Of a DNA stretch of 64,000 bases, positions 51,254-61,505 are shown in pieces. Within the stretch, counting starts at the first letter, position 1; each line of letters begins with the position of its first letter. The notes under the pieces are model-generated. The model did no database searches. It saw only the letters and a program-made list of their open reading frames with translations, and had not been told where the DNA came from. The stretch is from NCBI RefSeq assembly GCF_026625145.1, contig NZ_CP113088.1:3017501-3081500 (forward strand). The letters run 5' to 3'. The stretch is from Lacinutrix neustonica (GTDB lineage Bacteria; Bacteroidota; Bacteroidia; Flavobacteriales; Flavobacteriaceae). The position numbers and the translations under genes are program-made.

Positions 51254-52699
51254 TTAATTGTTTTTACTTAAACTAATCGCTTCACCTATTAGTGTCGCTT
51301 TGGTGCAATCTGTTACTCTTACATTAACAAAATCGCCAATAGAATACTGTTCTTTATTGAATACGCAAACAATATTAAATTCACTACGTCCGGACCATTG
51401 GTTTTTCGATTTTTTAGATTCTTTTTCAATGAGAACTTCTACTGTTTTCCCTAAATGTTCTTGAGTTCTTAAGGTGCTATGTTTTAGCTGAAGCTCAATA
51501 ATTTCACTTAACCGTCGGCTTTTGGTCGCTTCAGGAATGTCATCTTCTAATTTGCGTTCGGCAAGTGTTCCAGGTCGTTCTGAATAGGTAAACATATAAC
51601 CAAAATTATACTTCACGTACTCCATTAAAGAGAGTGTGTCTTGATGGTCTTGTTCGGTTTCTGTTGGGAAACCAGTAATCATGTCTTGACTTATAGCACA
51701 TCCGGGAATAATCTCACGAATATTATCGATTAATGTAAAATATTCTTCACGTGTATGCAGTCTATTCATTTCTTTTAAAATGCGGTTGCTACCACTTTGT
51801 ACTGGGAGATGAATGTGATTGCAAATATTATTGTATTTAGCCATGGTGCGAATCACTTCTAAACTCATGTCTTGAGGATTCGATGTTGAAAAACGAATGC
51901 GCATTTTAGGCTGGGTTTCAGCACAGATTTGTAATAGTTTTGAGAAATCTACAGCGGTAGCCTTTTGTATTTCTGAAGCTTTACTGAAATCTTTTTTCAA
52001 ACCACCACCGTACCACAGGTAACTGTCTACATTCTGTCCGAGTAAGGTAATTTCTTTAAAGCCTCTACTCCATAAATCGTTAACTTCTTCGATAATGCTT
52101 TGTGGGTCACGACTACGCTCACGACCTCGAGTAAAAGGTACCACACAAAATGTACACATATTATCACAACCACGAGTAATAGATACAAAGGCCGTAACGC
52201 CATTGCTGTTTAAACGCACAGGAGAAACATCTCCATAGGTTTCATCTTTAGATAAAACGACATTAATAGCGTCTCGACCATCTTCCACTTCAGCTAACAA
52301 ATTAGGTAGATCTTTATAGGCATCAGGCCCGACCACCAGATCCACAATTTTCTCTTCTTCTAGAAACTTGCTTTTTAAACGTTCTGCCATACAGCCTAAC
52401 ACGCCCACTTTCATTTTAGAATTGGTGCGTTTAACCGCGTTATATTTTTCTAGGCGTTTGCGAACCGTTTGTTCGGCTTTATCTCGTATAGAGCAAGTGT
52501 TCACTAAAACTAAATCGGCTTCTTCGAGATTGTTAGTGGTGTTATACCCTTCTTTATCTAAAATGGAAGCCACAATTTCACTGTCACTAAAATTCATAGA
52601 ACACCCGTAGCTTTCAATAAAAAGTTTTTTAGTGTTTTTCTCTTTCTCCTTTAATACAAGCGCATGCCCTTGTTTCGTTTCGTCAATTGTTTTTTCCAT
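51254..52699 (-). CDS. miaB: tRNA-2-methylthio-N6-dimethylallyladenosine synthase
   Basis: MiaB is a radical SAM enzyme that adds the methylthio group to i6A37 of tRNAs. The 481-aa intact protein has an N-terminal MTTase domain with cluster cysteines in SYGCSMNFSDSE, VNTCSIRDKAEQ and GCMAERL. The radical SAM motif CDNMCTFC is near residue 180, and a C-terminal TRAM domain begins near residue 415. A CCGG-type lesion is not present here. Confidence 0.95.
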   Translation of the reverse strand: MEKTIDETKQGHALVLKEKEKNTKKLFIESYGCSMNFSDSEIVASILDKEGYNTTNNLEEADLVLVNTCSIRDKAEQTVRKRLEKYNAVKRTNSKMKVGVLGCMAERLKSKFLEEEKIVDLVVGPDAYKDLPNLLAEVEDGRDAINVVLSKDETYGDVSPVRLNSNGVTAFVSITRGCDNMCTFCVVPFTRGRERSRDPQSIIEEVNDLWSRGFKEITLLGQNVDSYLWYGGGLKKDFSKASEIQKATAVDFSKLLQICAETQPKMRIRFSTSNPQDMSLEVIRTMAKYNNICNHIHLPVQSGSNRILKEMNRLHTREEYFTLIDNIREIIPGCAISQDMITGFPTETEQDHQDTLSLMEYVKYNFGYMFTYSERPGTLAERKLEDDIPEATKSRRLSEIIELQLKHSTLRTQEHLGKTVEVLIEKESKKSKNQWSGRSEFNIVCVFNKEQYSIGDFVNVRVTDCTKATLIGEAISLSKNN

Positions 52700-52828
52700 A
52701 GATGTACTGAAAAAGTGTATCAGTCAATAAGTGGACAAAGATAGATTATTTTATAGAATATGACAATATGACAGTGTGTTAAATTATGCTAAAAGCGATT
52801 AAATTAGGTTCATAAATTTTTTTTCATA

Positions 52829-52836
52829 TACCTTTG
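52829..52836 (+). promoter_or_regulatory. -7 element of topA
   Basis: TACCTTTG fits TAnnTTTG, 20 bases before the topA start. No convincing -33 TTG is seen. Confidence 0.5.
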
Positions 52837-52856
52837 TAGCTTCAAAAAATCGAAGA

Positions 52857-55382
52857 ATGGCGAAGAATTTAGTAATAGTTGAGTCACCTGCAAAGGCTAA
52901 AACAATTGAGAAATTTTTAGGAAAAGACTTTAAAGTGGAATCAAGTTATGGGCATATTTCCGACTTGCCTTCCAAAGAATTAGGTGTAGATGTTGAAGGT
53001 GATTTCGATCCAAAATATGAAGTTTCTACAGATAAAAAAGCAGTCGTTAAAAAGCTGAAAGATTTAGCTAAGAAAGCAGAAATGGTTTGGTTAGCTAGTG
53101 ATGAAGATAGAGAAGGAGAAGCTATTGCGTGGCATTTGGCAGAATCATTAGGGCTGGACAAAAATAAGACAAAACGGATTGTATTTCATGAGATTACAAA
53201 ATCGGCTATTCAGAAAGCGGTAGAGAACCCAAGACAAATTGATTACGATTTAGTCGATGCACAGCAAGCGCGTCGTGTATTAGATAGAATTGTAGGCTAC
53301 GAATTATCCCCTGTATTATGGCGTAAAGTAAAAGGTGGATTGTCTGCAGGACGTGTGCAATCTGTTTCTGTGCGCTTAATCGTAGAGCGTGAACGTGAAA
53401 TAAATGAATTTGAACCCGAAGCGTCTTATAGAATTGATGCTGAATTTTCAAATGAGGACGGACAGTCTTTTAAAGCAAAGCTGCCTAAAACGATTAAAAC
53501 GAAAGCACAAGCTTTAAAATTCTTAGAGCAAAATGCGAATACCACATTTAAGGTTTTCGATTTAGAAAAGAAGCCAGCTAAAAAGGCACCTGCCGCACCA
53601 TTTACAACCTCTACATTACAGCAGGAAGCGTCACGTAAACTCTATTTTTCTGTAAGTAAAACCATGAATATGGCTCAGCGTTTATACGAAGCTGGTTTGA
53701 TCACTTACATGAGAACCGATAGCGTAAACTTAAGTGATGAAGCTCGAAAAGGTGCCGAAAAAGAAATCACAGAAGCTTATGGTAAAGCCTATTCAAAAGA
53801 ACGAAAATATAAAGGTAAATCTAAAGGCGCTCAGGAAGCCCATGAGGCCATTCGTCCTACAGACTTTTCCGTGCACTCTGTAGATTTAGAGCGTGATCAA
53901 ACAAGGTTATACGATTTAATTTGGAAACGCGCCATTGCCTCACAAATGAGTGAAGCAAAATTGGAACGTACTAATGTGAAAATTAAAGCAGCAGCACATA
54001 ATGATATCTTCACGGCTAATGGAGAGGTTATCACTTTTGATGGGTTTTTAAAAGTGTATTTAGAAGGTACCGATGATGAGGATGTGGAGCAGGAAGGCAT
54101 GTTGCCAGCAATGAAAGTAAATGAAGCCTTGCTTAATAATTACATTACCGCAACAGAGCGTTATTCAAGACCACCTTATAGATATACAGAAGCTTCTTTG
54201 GTTAAAAAATTAGAAGAGCTAGGTATTGGGCGACCGTCTACTTACGCTCCAACAATTTCTACAATTCAGAATAGAAAGTATGTTGAAAAAGGAACCATTG
54301 ATGGTAAAGAACGTGAATACACACAGCTAGTTTTAAAAAATGATAAAGTAAAAGATACCCTGCTTACCGAAAAAGTAGGTTCCGATAAAGGTAAGCTTGT
54401 GCCTACAGATATTGGAATGATTGTGACAGATTTTTTAGTGAATCATTTTGAAAGTATTTTGGATTATAGTTTTACTGCAAATGTAGAGGATCAGTTTGAT
54501 GATATTGCAGAAGGTAAAGCCAATTGGAAGACGGTTATGAAATCATTTTATAAAGACTTTCACCCAAAAGTTGTTGATGTACAAGAAAATGCTGAACGCG
54601 AATCCGGAGAGCGTATTTTAGGGGAGGATCCAAAATCAGGAAAACGAGTGAGTGTCCGATTAGGAAAATTTGGACCTATGGTTCAAATGGGGACGGTTGA
54701 TGACGAAGACAAACCTACCTTTGCGAGTTTAGGGCCGGAGCAACAATTGGGAAGTATTACTTTTGAAGAGGCTATGGATCTGTTTAAACTTCCTAAAGCG
54801 TTAGGGGAATACAAAGGGGAGCCAATAGAGGTGAATAATGGCCGATTTGGACCTTATGTGAAATTTGGAAAGAAATTTATTTCTTTAGCGCCAGGACAAG
54901 ATCCTTTAAGTATAGAAAAAGAGGAAGCTATTGAATTGATTAAAGAAAAAGAAATTGCAGATGCACCTATTTATACCTATAAAGGGGAAGGTGTTACCAA
55001 AGGCAAAGGACGTTTCGGTCCCTTTATTAAATGGGATGGCATGTTTATAAATGTGAATAAGAAATACGATTGGGACAATTTATCTGAAAAGGATATTATT
55101 GAATTGATTGAAACCAAGATTCAGAAAGAGATAGATAAGGTTATTCATAATTGGGAAGAAGAAGGCATTCGCGTGGAGAAAGCCCGTTGGGGAAGACATA
55201 ATATTTTGCAAGGTAAGGTGAAAATAGAGTTGCCTAAAACAGTAGATGCGGTAGCATTGACTCTTGACGAAGTAAAGGGGATTATAGAAAAGAATGCGCC
55301 TAAGAAAAAGGCTGCTAAGAAAAAACCGGCAGCTAAAAAGAAACCAACGGCTAAAAAGAAAACGGTAGCTAAAAAGAAATAA
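52857..55382 (+). CDS. topA: DNA topoisomerase I
   Basis: TopA relaxes negative supercoils through a transient tyrosine-DNA link. The 841-aa intact protein has an N-terminal Toprim domain (LVIVESPAKAKTIEKFLG, DEDREGEAIAWH near residue 83) and the catalytic tyrosine in TYMRTDS near residue 284. C-terminal toprim-C repeats (GRFGPYVKFG and similar) take the place of zinc fingers. The last ~25 residues are a lysine-alanine tail made of repeated AKKK units, probably binding DNA nonspecifically. Intact, preceded by a -7 element and followed after 3 bases by the ureohydrolase-like gene. Confidence 0.95.
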   Translation: MAKNLVIVESPAKAKTIEKFLGKDFKVESSYGHISDLPSKELGVDVEGDFDPKYEVSTDKKAVVKKLKDLAKKAEMVWLASDEDREGEAIAWHLAESLGLDKNKTKRIVFHEITKSAIQKAVENPRQIDYDLVDAQQARRVLDRIVGYELSPVLWRKVKGGLSAGRVQSVSVRLIVEREREINEFEPEASYRIDAEFSNEDGQSFKAKLPKTIKTKAQALKFLEQNANTTFKVFDLEKKPAKKAPAAPFTTSTLQQEASRKLYFSVSKTMNMAQRLYEAGLITYMRTDSVNLSDEARKGAEKEITEAYGKAYSKERKYKGKSKGAQEAHEAIRPTDFSVHSVDLERDQTRLYDLIWKRAIASQMSEAKLERTNVKIKAAAHNDIFTANGEVITFDGFLKVYLEGTDDEDVEQEGMLPAMKVNEALLNNYITATERYSRPPYRYTEASLVKKLEELGIGRPSTYAPTISTIQNRKYVEKGTIDGKEREYTQLVLKNDKVKDTLLTEKVGSDKGKLVPTDIGMIVTDFLVNHFESILDYSFTANVEDQFDDIAEGKANWKTVMKSFYKDFHPKVVDVQENAERESGERILGEDPKSGKRVSVRLGKFGPMVQMGTVDDEDKPTFASLGPEQQLGSITFEEAMDLFKLPKALGEYKGEPIEVNNGRFGPYVKFGKKFISLAPGQDPLSIEKEEAIELIKEKEIADAPIYTYKGEGVTKGKGRFGPFIKWDGMFINVNKKYDWDNLSEKDIIELIETKIQKEIDKVIHNWEEEGIRVEKARWGRHNILQGKVKIELPKTVDAVALTLDEVKGIIEKNAPKKKAAKKKPAAKKKPTAKKKTVAKKK

Positions 55383-55385
55383 ATT

Positions 55386-56553
55386 ATGAACTTTAATTTT
55401 TTATCGCCTGTTCAAGATGCCGTATTGGCTCACAACGAGTTATTGTCTATGCAAGCGTTAGGAAGGAAATTAAAAATTCATTCTCAACATACGGGGATAC
55501 CGAGACTTAGAAGGCGTCTCTATAGCGATTATAGGTGTGTTAGAAAACCGTAACGATATAGATTATATCGGGGAAGCGTTTCAGCTTAATGAAGTTAGAA
55601 AATCTTTTTACGCGTTGTTTCCAGGCAGTTGGAACACCACCATTGCGGACTTAGGAGATATAAATAAAGGAGAATCTGTTGAAGATACGTACTTTGCACT
55701 CAAAACGACCGTTTCCATTTTAGTGCAAAAAAAAATCATTCCAATCATATTGGGCGGTAGCCAGGATTTAACTTATGCCATATATCGTGCTTACGATAAT
55801 TTAATGCCAATGGTTAATGTGGTGAATGTCGATTCGTGTTTCGATTTAGGAGATTCTACAAAACCAATTAAAAATAATAGTTTTGTGGGGAAGATCATAT
55901 TAGACCAACCCTATAATTTATTTAATTATGCCACGGTAGGGTATCAAACGTATTTTAATTCTCAAGAAGAAATAGACCTCATGGAGCGTTTGTATTTTGA
56001 GGCTTACCGATTGGGGGAGGTCTCAAACGATATCACTTTAGTGGAGCCCGTGATGCGTGATGCAAATATTGTTAGTATCGATTTAGGTGCGGTCAAAGCG
56101 AGTGAAGTGAGCTTAAAGCAACGTATGTCTCCCAATGGTTTAGATGGAAAAGAAATATGTGCCGTTGCACGTTATGCCGGAATTAGTAATAAAGTATCGA
56201 CTTTTGGTATTTTTGAATACAAACCCTCTTATGACGACGAGATAACCGCTATGTTAATGGCTCAAATGCTATGGTATTTTGTTGAAGGAGTGAATTGTAG
56301 AATAAAAGACGATGATTTTTTGAATGATGACAATCATCAGAAATTTACTACATTCGCCGACTCTGAAGAATTAATATTTTACAAAAGTTCTAAAACAGGA
56401 CGTTGGTGGATTGAAATACCTTTTTTAGTAAATGTTAATAATAAATTAAAAAAGCATACGTTATTACCTTGCACGCATAAAGACTATCTTGATGCCTGTG
56501 ATGGAGAAATACCAAATAGATGGTATAAAGCATATCAAAAAAACAGCGTTTAA
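55386..56553 (+). CDS. Degenerate ureohydrolase (arginase/formimidoylglutamase family) protein (frameshifted)
   Basis: The ~388-aa product has the arginase fold pattern but altered metal sites. GGSQDL stands in the position of GG-x-H-D, VDSCFDLG in that of DAHxD, and SIDLGAVKASE in that of S-x-D-x-D, so most Mn-binding His and Asp residues are absent. It is therefore unlikely to have normal hydrolase activity and may be structural or regulatory. One A is inserted at 55500-55506 (CCGAGAC where CCGGAC is expected); the N-terminal 40 residues (from ATG 55386) and the rest join across it as TGIPDLEGVS. It lies between topA and gldK, an order seen in other flavobacteria, which suggests a link to gliding or secretion, unproven. 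Confidence 0.75.
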
Positions 56554-56638
56554 AATCGAACAACAATTATTTTAACATAATATTTATCGTTAAAAAGCGT
56601 TTTTTTTACGATGAAATGTAAATTTTTTAGTTAAAAAG

Positions 56639-56669
56639 TTGTTTTTTAGGAAATATATAAATATGTTTA
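56639..56669 (+). promoter_or_regulatory. Candidate promoter of the gldKLMN operon
   Basis: TTG at 56639-56641 is followed after 20 bases by TATGTTTA at 56662-56669, one base off the TAnnTTTG consensus. It lies 46 bases before the gldK start, with an AT-rich leader. Confidence 0.35.
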
Positions 56670-56715
56670 CGGTCTTAAAAAAATCTAGAGTATATAATTA
56701 ACCTCGAGTTTTACA

Positions 56716-58084
56716 ATGAATATGAAGAAATTTGTAGTATTAACGGCAGTTTTAGCACTTTTATTTAGTTGCGGGTCTAAGGACAATGGACAATTAGTAG
56801 GTGTTAAAGGTAAAAAATGGCATCCGAGAAAAGCCTTACGGTATGACATTAGTACCAGGAGGTGCATTTATTATGGGTAAAGCTGATGATGATTTAGCTG
56901 GAATTCAAGATGCGCCTGCAAAGACAGTTACTGTTAGAGCATTCTATATGGATGAAACAGAAATCACTAATAGTGAATATCGCCAGTTCGTAGAATGGGT
57001 TAGAGACTCTACTATTAGAACAAAACTCGCCATCTTAGCGGACGAAGTAGGAGAAGTTCCTGGTAACGGAGGTATTGGTGAATTTGCATTTAAAGATGCC
57101 GATTCTTCTAATATGACGCCTTACGAGAAGTATATGATTGACAACTACAGTGGTCTAGGAGAAACCGGTTATGAAGGAAGAAAGTTGAATAGAGATATTG
57201 ATCTTATTTTCGATACGACTGAATATCCGGATGAATACTATGTAGAAGTTATGGATACCATGTACTTGCCTATTGAAGAGTCGTATAATGGATCACGTAC
57301 TTGGGATGTTACCAAGTTTAAGTTTCAATATACCTACATGGACATCGCTAAAGCAGCAAAAAACAAAAATTTACGTCGTAAAGATGTTATTCATAAAGAA
57401 GAAGTAACCATCTATCCAGATACTACAGCATGGATTCGTGATTTCGCGTATTCTTATAATGAGCCAATGCACAATGATTATTTCCGGCATGACGCTTACA
57501 GTGAATATCCAGTAGTTGGAGTATCTTGGAAACAGGCGAAAGCCTTTTGCCAATGGAGAACCATGCATCACAATGCGTATAGAAAAGAGCGTAAAAGACA
57601 TTTTGTAAACTCTTACCGTTTGCCTAGTGAGGCAGAATGGGAATACGCAGCGAGAGGAGGCTTGCAAGCAGCAACTTTCCCTTGGGGTGGTCCGTATGCT
57701 AAAAATGACAGAGGTTGTTTTATGGCAAACTTTAAGCCTTTGCGTGGAGATTATGCCGCAGATCAAGCACTATATACGGTAGAAGCAGATGCTTACGAGC
57801 CTAACGATTATAACTTATATAATATGGCAGGTAATGTGTCAGAATGGGTGAATGCATCATATGATCCAGGTTCGTACGAGTTTGCATCAACGATTAATCC
57901 AAGTGTTAACGATGCGAATAACCAACGTAAAGTGGTAAGAGGTGGTTCTTGGAAAGATGTTGCCTATTTCTTACAAGTAAGTTCAAGAGATTATGAATAT
58001 GCAGATTCGGCAAGAAGTTATATTGGTTTCAGAACGGTACAAGATTATATGGGGACTGAAGTAACCTCAAATTCAAAAAGATAA
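56716..58084 (+). CDS. gldK: Gliding motility lipoprotein GldK, T9SS ring component (frameshifted)
   Basis: GldK with GldN forms the periplasmic ring of the type IX secretion system, anchored at the outer membrane. The product (about 455 aa) has a lipobox (LLFSCGSK, Cys near residue 20) and an FGE/sulfatase-modifying-factor fold with LVPGGAFIMGKADDD near residue 50, PVVGVSWKQAKAFCQWR and MAGNVSEWVNASYDPGS. It ends with RKVVRGGSWKD. One A is inserted at 56824-56830 (CCGAGAA where CCGGAA is expected); the start at 56716 joins it as WHPEKPYGMT. It is the first gene of gldKLMN. Confidence 0.92.
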
Positions 58085-58150
58085 TTACAAAAAAAAACAA
58101 AAATAAACCCTACTTAAAAATTTAAATTAACTACGTAAAACTTAGAAATT

Positions 58151-58782
58151 ATGGCACAACAAGGAAAAATCACAGTAACTAATATGATCTACGGATTAGG
58201 AGCGGCAATCGTAATCGTAGGTGCATTATTCAAAATCCAACACTGGCCATTGGCTTCAGAGATTTTGACGCTAGGTATGATTGTAGAAGCATTAGTATTT
58301 ACTTATTCTGCATTTGAAAGACAAAATTCAGATTTAGATTGGTCATTAGTATATCCGAATTAGCTGGTGGAGCAGTGACTAAAAAAGGATTAAAAGAAGA
58401 ACCTAAAGATGCTGAAGGTTTATTATCTAAAAAATTAGATAACTTATTAAAAGAAGCTAAAATTGATGGTGAATTAATGGCAAGCTTAGGTACTAGTATC
58501 AAAAACTTTGAAGGTGCTGCTAAAGGTATTTCTCCAACAGTAGATTCAATGGCTGCACAAAAGCGATATGGTGAGGAATTATCATTAGCTGCGGCACAAA
58601 TGGAATCACTAAATAGCTTGTATAAAGTACAGATGGAAAGTGTTAATCGTCAGTCACTTATTAATGAAGAGTCGGTTGAAAATGCGACTAAATTAAAAGA
58701 ACAAATGCAATCATTAGCATCTAACCTGTCTTCATTAAATGGAGTCTATGGTGGAATGTTATCTGCAATGAACAAAAACTAA
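58151..58782 (+). CDS. gldL: Gliding motility protein GldL, T9SS motor component (frameshifted)
   Basis: GldL is the inner-membrane part of the proton-driven motor of the type IX system. Two membrane segments near residues 12-31 (YGLGAAIVIVGALFKIQHWP) and 37-53 are followed by a cytoplasmic coiled-coil-like helical region (LLSKKLDNLLKEAKIDGELM). A base is missing at 58355-58359 (CCGAA where CCGGAA is expected), rejoining as VYPELAGGAV. The corrected length is 210 aa, normal. The gldM gene follows after 41 bases. Confidence 0.92.
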
Positions 58783-58823
58783 TTAGTCATTAGTATAATT
58801 AATAACTTAAAAACTAATTAGAC

Positions 58824-60390
58824 ATGGCAGGAGGAAAAGCATCTGCAAGGCAGAAAATGATTAACTTGATGTATTTAGTATTCATCGCAATGATGGCAAT
58901 GAATATGTCAAAAGAAGTGCTATCAGCATTTGGACTTATGGAAGTGAAGTTTGCAAATGCAAATGAAGATACTGAGGCGAAAAACGAAGCGTTATTAGCA
59001 AATTTAGAAGTTAAGGCTGAAGAAAAACCAGAAGATTTTGCTGTTCCAGCTTTAAAAGCGAAACAGGTAAATGAAGTCTCAACACAGTTTTTCAAATACA
59101 TCGAAACGATAAAAGTCGATTTGTTAAAGAGTGGAGATTACAAAGTTGATCCTAAAACTGGTAAATTGCCATTTGAGGAGATGGACAAAACAGATATTCC
59201 GGACGAAAAATGGTTTACAGGAGACCGTTTAACTAAAGAAGGTAAGGAAGTAATGGATAAAATTGAAAAGTATAAGAAAGATATACTTGATATTTTAGGA
59301 ACAGACGTTAAATACCAAACGGCAATCGCAAGTTTTAAAAAGCGTTTTGATACTGATAAAGTAATGAATAATGATGGAAAGAAAATTGATTGGTTAAACT
59401 ACCATTATCAAGGATTCCCAGCAATCGCATCTTACACAAAGTTAACAGCCATGCAAAATGATGTGATGGTAACAGAAGCTAATATGTTTAACCTATTTTT
59501 AGGGAATACATTAGATGCTGCAGTATCATTAAACAAGTTTAAGGCCATCGTATTAGCTGATAAATCTGCGTTTTTTGCAGGTGAAAAATTTCAAGGTAGA
59601 GTGGTCTTAGGTAAATATGCTAACGTAACACCGACAAAATTAACGGTTCAGGGTAAAGAAATTGATATTTCTGAAGCTATTGATTCTACTGGAGCGGCTA
59701 AATTAGATTTTAATGTTGGAAATGTTGGTGAGCATGAGATTGAAGGTAAGTTTACTTTCTTAGAAGATGGTAAGCCTTTAGAAATTCCAATTGTAGCTAA
59801 TTATGTTGTAGTACCAAGACCTAATTCAGCAACTATTTCTGCAGATAAAATGAATGTGGTATATCGTGGTGTATCAAACCCAATGACCATTTCTTTTGCT
59901 GGTGTTCCAGGTAATAAAGTATCTGCTAGTGCACCAGGTTTATCAAAAGGAGGTAAAGTGGGGCAGTATACAATGGTACCAGGTTCTCGTAGAGAAGTGA
60001 CCATTAGTGTTACAGCTACATTAGATGATGGCTCTAAAGTTAATGATAAAGCGAGTTTTAGAATTAAAGACATTCCTAAACCAGCAGGTCAAATGGCAGG
60101 ACAAACAGGAAGTGTTTCATTACCACGTAACAATGTTGAGATTGGTAAAGTTTCAGCAGTCTTAGAGGAGTTTGATTTCGATTTACCTTTAACCGTTACT
60201 GGTTTTAAAATGAAAGTGGAAGGATTACCAAGTGTGTCAGTTTCACGGTAACAGAATGAATGCGCAAGCAAAAGCGGCTATCCGTAAGGCTAAAAGAGGA
60301 TCTTCTATTCAAATATTTGATATTAAGTCTAGATCGAATGGACCTAGAATTAAACCGGCTGCGCCAATAGTTATAGAGTTGTCTAACTAA
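58824..60390 (+). CDS. gldM: Gliding motility protein GldM, T9SS motor component (frameshifted)
   Basis: GldM pairs with GldL: one N-terminal membrane helix (INLMYLVFIAMMAMNMSKEVL, near residue 12) and a long periplasmic part of four domains that reaches the GldK/GldN ring. The sequence shows the characteristic MAGGKASARQKMI start and IVANYVVVPRPNSATISADKMNVVYRG near residue 320. One A is inserted at 60243-60248 (TCACGGT where TCCGGT is expected); the next frame continues GNRMNAQAKAAIRKAKRG to the stop at 60390, giving 521 aa, which fits the family. Confidence 0.92.
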
Positions 60391-60428
60391 TTACTTTATA
60401 ATTAATTAAATTTAAAAAAAACAGTACA

Positions 60429-61328
60429 ATGAACTATAAATCTTTATTAGCAATCGTATGTGGTGTGGTATTTACCTCTACTGCCTTTGCTCAGGCTAAC
60501 ATTTTAAATGCTAAATCTCCGGAAGAGATTGGTGTGAGAACTGACGAACAAAAAGCTTTAGATAACGATAAGCCGTTAGAATATGGTTATGTTGATGATA
60601 GAGATATCATGTTTGCTAAAATGACTTGGGAAAAAGTGATTCTAGATGAGCGTGTTAACTTTCCATTATACTACCCTGTAGATACTAATAATATTGGAAA
60701 TAACAGACGTTCATTATACGATGTTTTAACAAAAGCCATTATAGATGGTAAGATTAAAAATGTATATAATGATTCTTATTTTACTGGTAAACGTACCTCA
60801 AAAGAATTGGCAGACATCACCACTAAGATTGATACCTTAGATATTGGTTATGATCAATTTAATGCCGATGGTTTTGTTGATCCAGAGTACATTACTACTA
60901 GAAAGATAGCATCATTTGATATTAGCGCCTACCTTATTAAAGGGTTGTGGTTTTTTGATAAACGTCAAGGAGAATTAAAGTACCGTCTTTTAGGTATTGC
61001 ACCAGCAGCACCAGATGTTAACTTTATTGATTCTAACGATGAAGCGAATAGAAAACCAAATGCCCTATTTTGGGTATTCTATCCAGATGCTAGAGATGTG
61101 TTGCATGAAGCTAAATCATTTAACGCTAAAAACAGTGCCATACCATTTTCATTCGATCACATTTTAAACTCTAGACATTTTAATGCCGTGATAACACGAG
61201 AAGAAAATGTGTACGGTGACCGTAAAGTGGAAGATTACATCGCTGAAAATGCATTAATGCAACTCTTAGAGTCTGAAAGAATCAAAGAGAAAATAAGAAA
61301 CTTTGAATTAGATATGTGGTCATACTAA
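60429..61328 (+). CDS. gldN: Gliding motility protein GldN, T9SS ring component
   Basis: GldN is a periplasmic partner of GldK in the type IX secretion ring. The 299-aa intact protein has a signal peptide ending at AFAQ near residue 21. It also has FAKMTWEKVILDERVNFPLYYP near residue 58 and the conserved C-terminal ENVYGDRKVEDYIAENALMQLLESERIKEKIRNFE. It follows gldM after 38 bases and ends at a clear terminator, closing the gldKLMN operon. Confidence 0.94.
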   Translation: MNYKSLLAIVCGVVFTSTAFAQANILNAKSPEEIGVRTDEQKALDNDKPLEYGYVDDRDIMFAKMTWEKVILDERVNFPLYYPVDTNNIGNNRRSLYDVLTKAIIDGKIKNVYNDSYFTGKRTSKELADITTKIDTLDIGYDQFNADGFVDPEYITTRKIASFDISAYLIKGLWFFDKRQGELKYRLLGIAPAAPDVNFIDSNDEANRKPNALFWVFYPDARDVLHEAKSFNAKNSAIPFSFDHILNSRHFNAVITREENVYGDRKVEDYIAENALMQLLESERIKEKIRNFELDMWSY

Positions 61329-61347
61329 TTTGACTTATAATATTGTT

Positions 61348-61382
61348 TAAACGCTCACTTGAAAAAGTGAGCGTTTTTGTTT
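61348..61382 (+). terminator. Rho-independent terminator after gldN
   Basis: AACGCTCACTT pairs with AAGTGAGCGTT around a four-base loop, followed by five T. It ends gldKLMN. Confidence 0.9.
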
Positions 61383-61505
61383 TAGAGCGATTCTTCAATC
61401 GATAAAGAATGCATTATCTTCGCGAAATAGTGCGCCATTATAATAGGTGTTAAGACGTATTATAGCACATTAAAACACCATCTTCCGAGTAAAAAGTAAA
61501 ATTAA

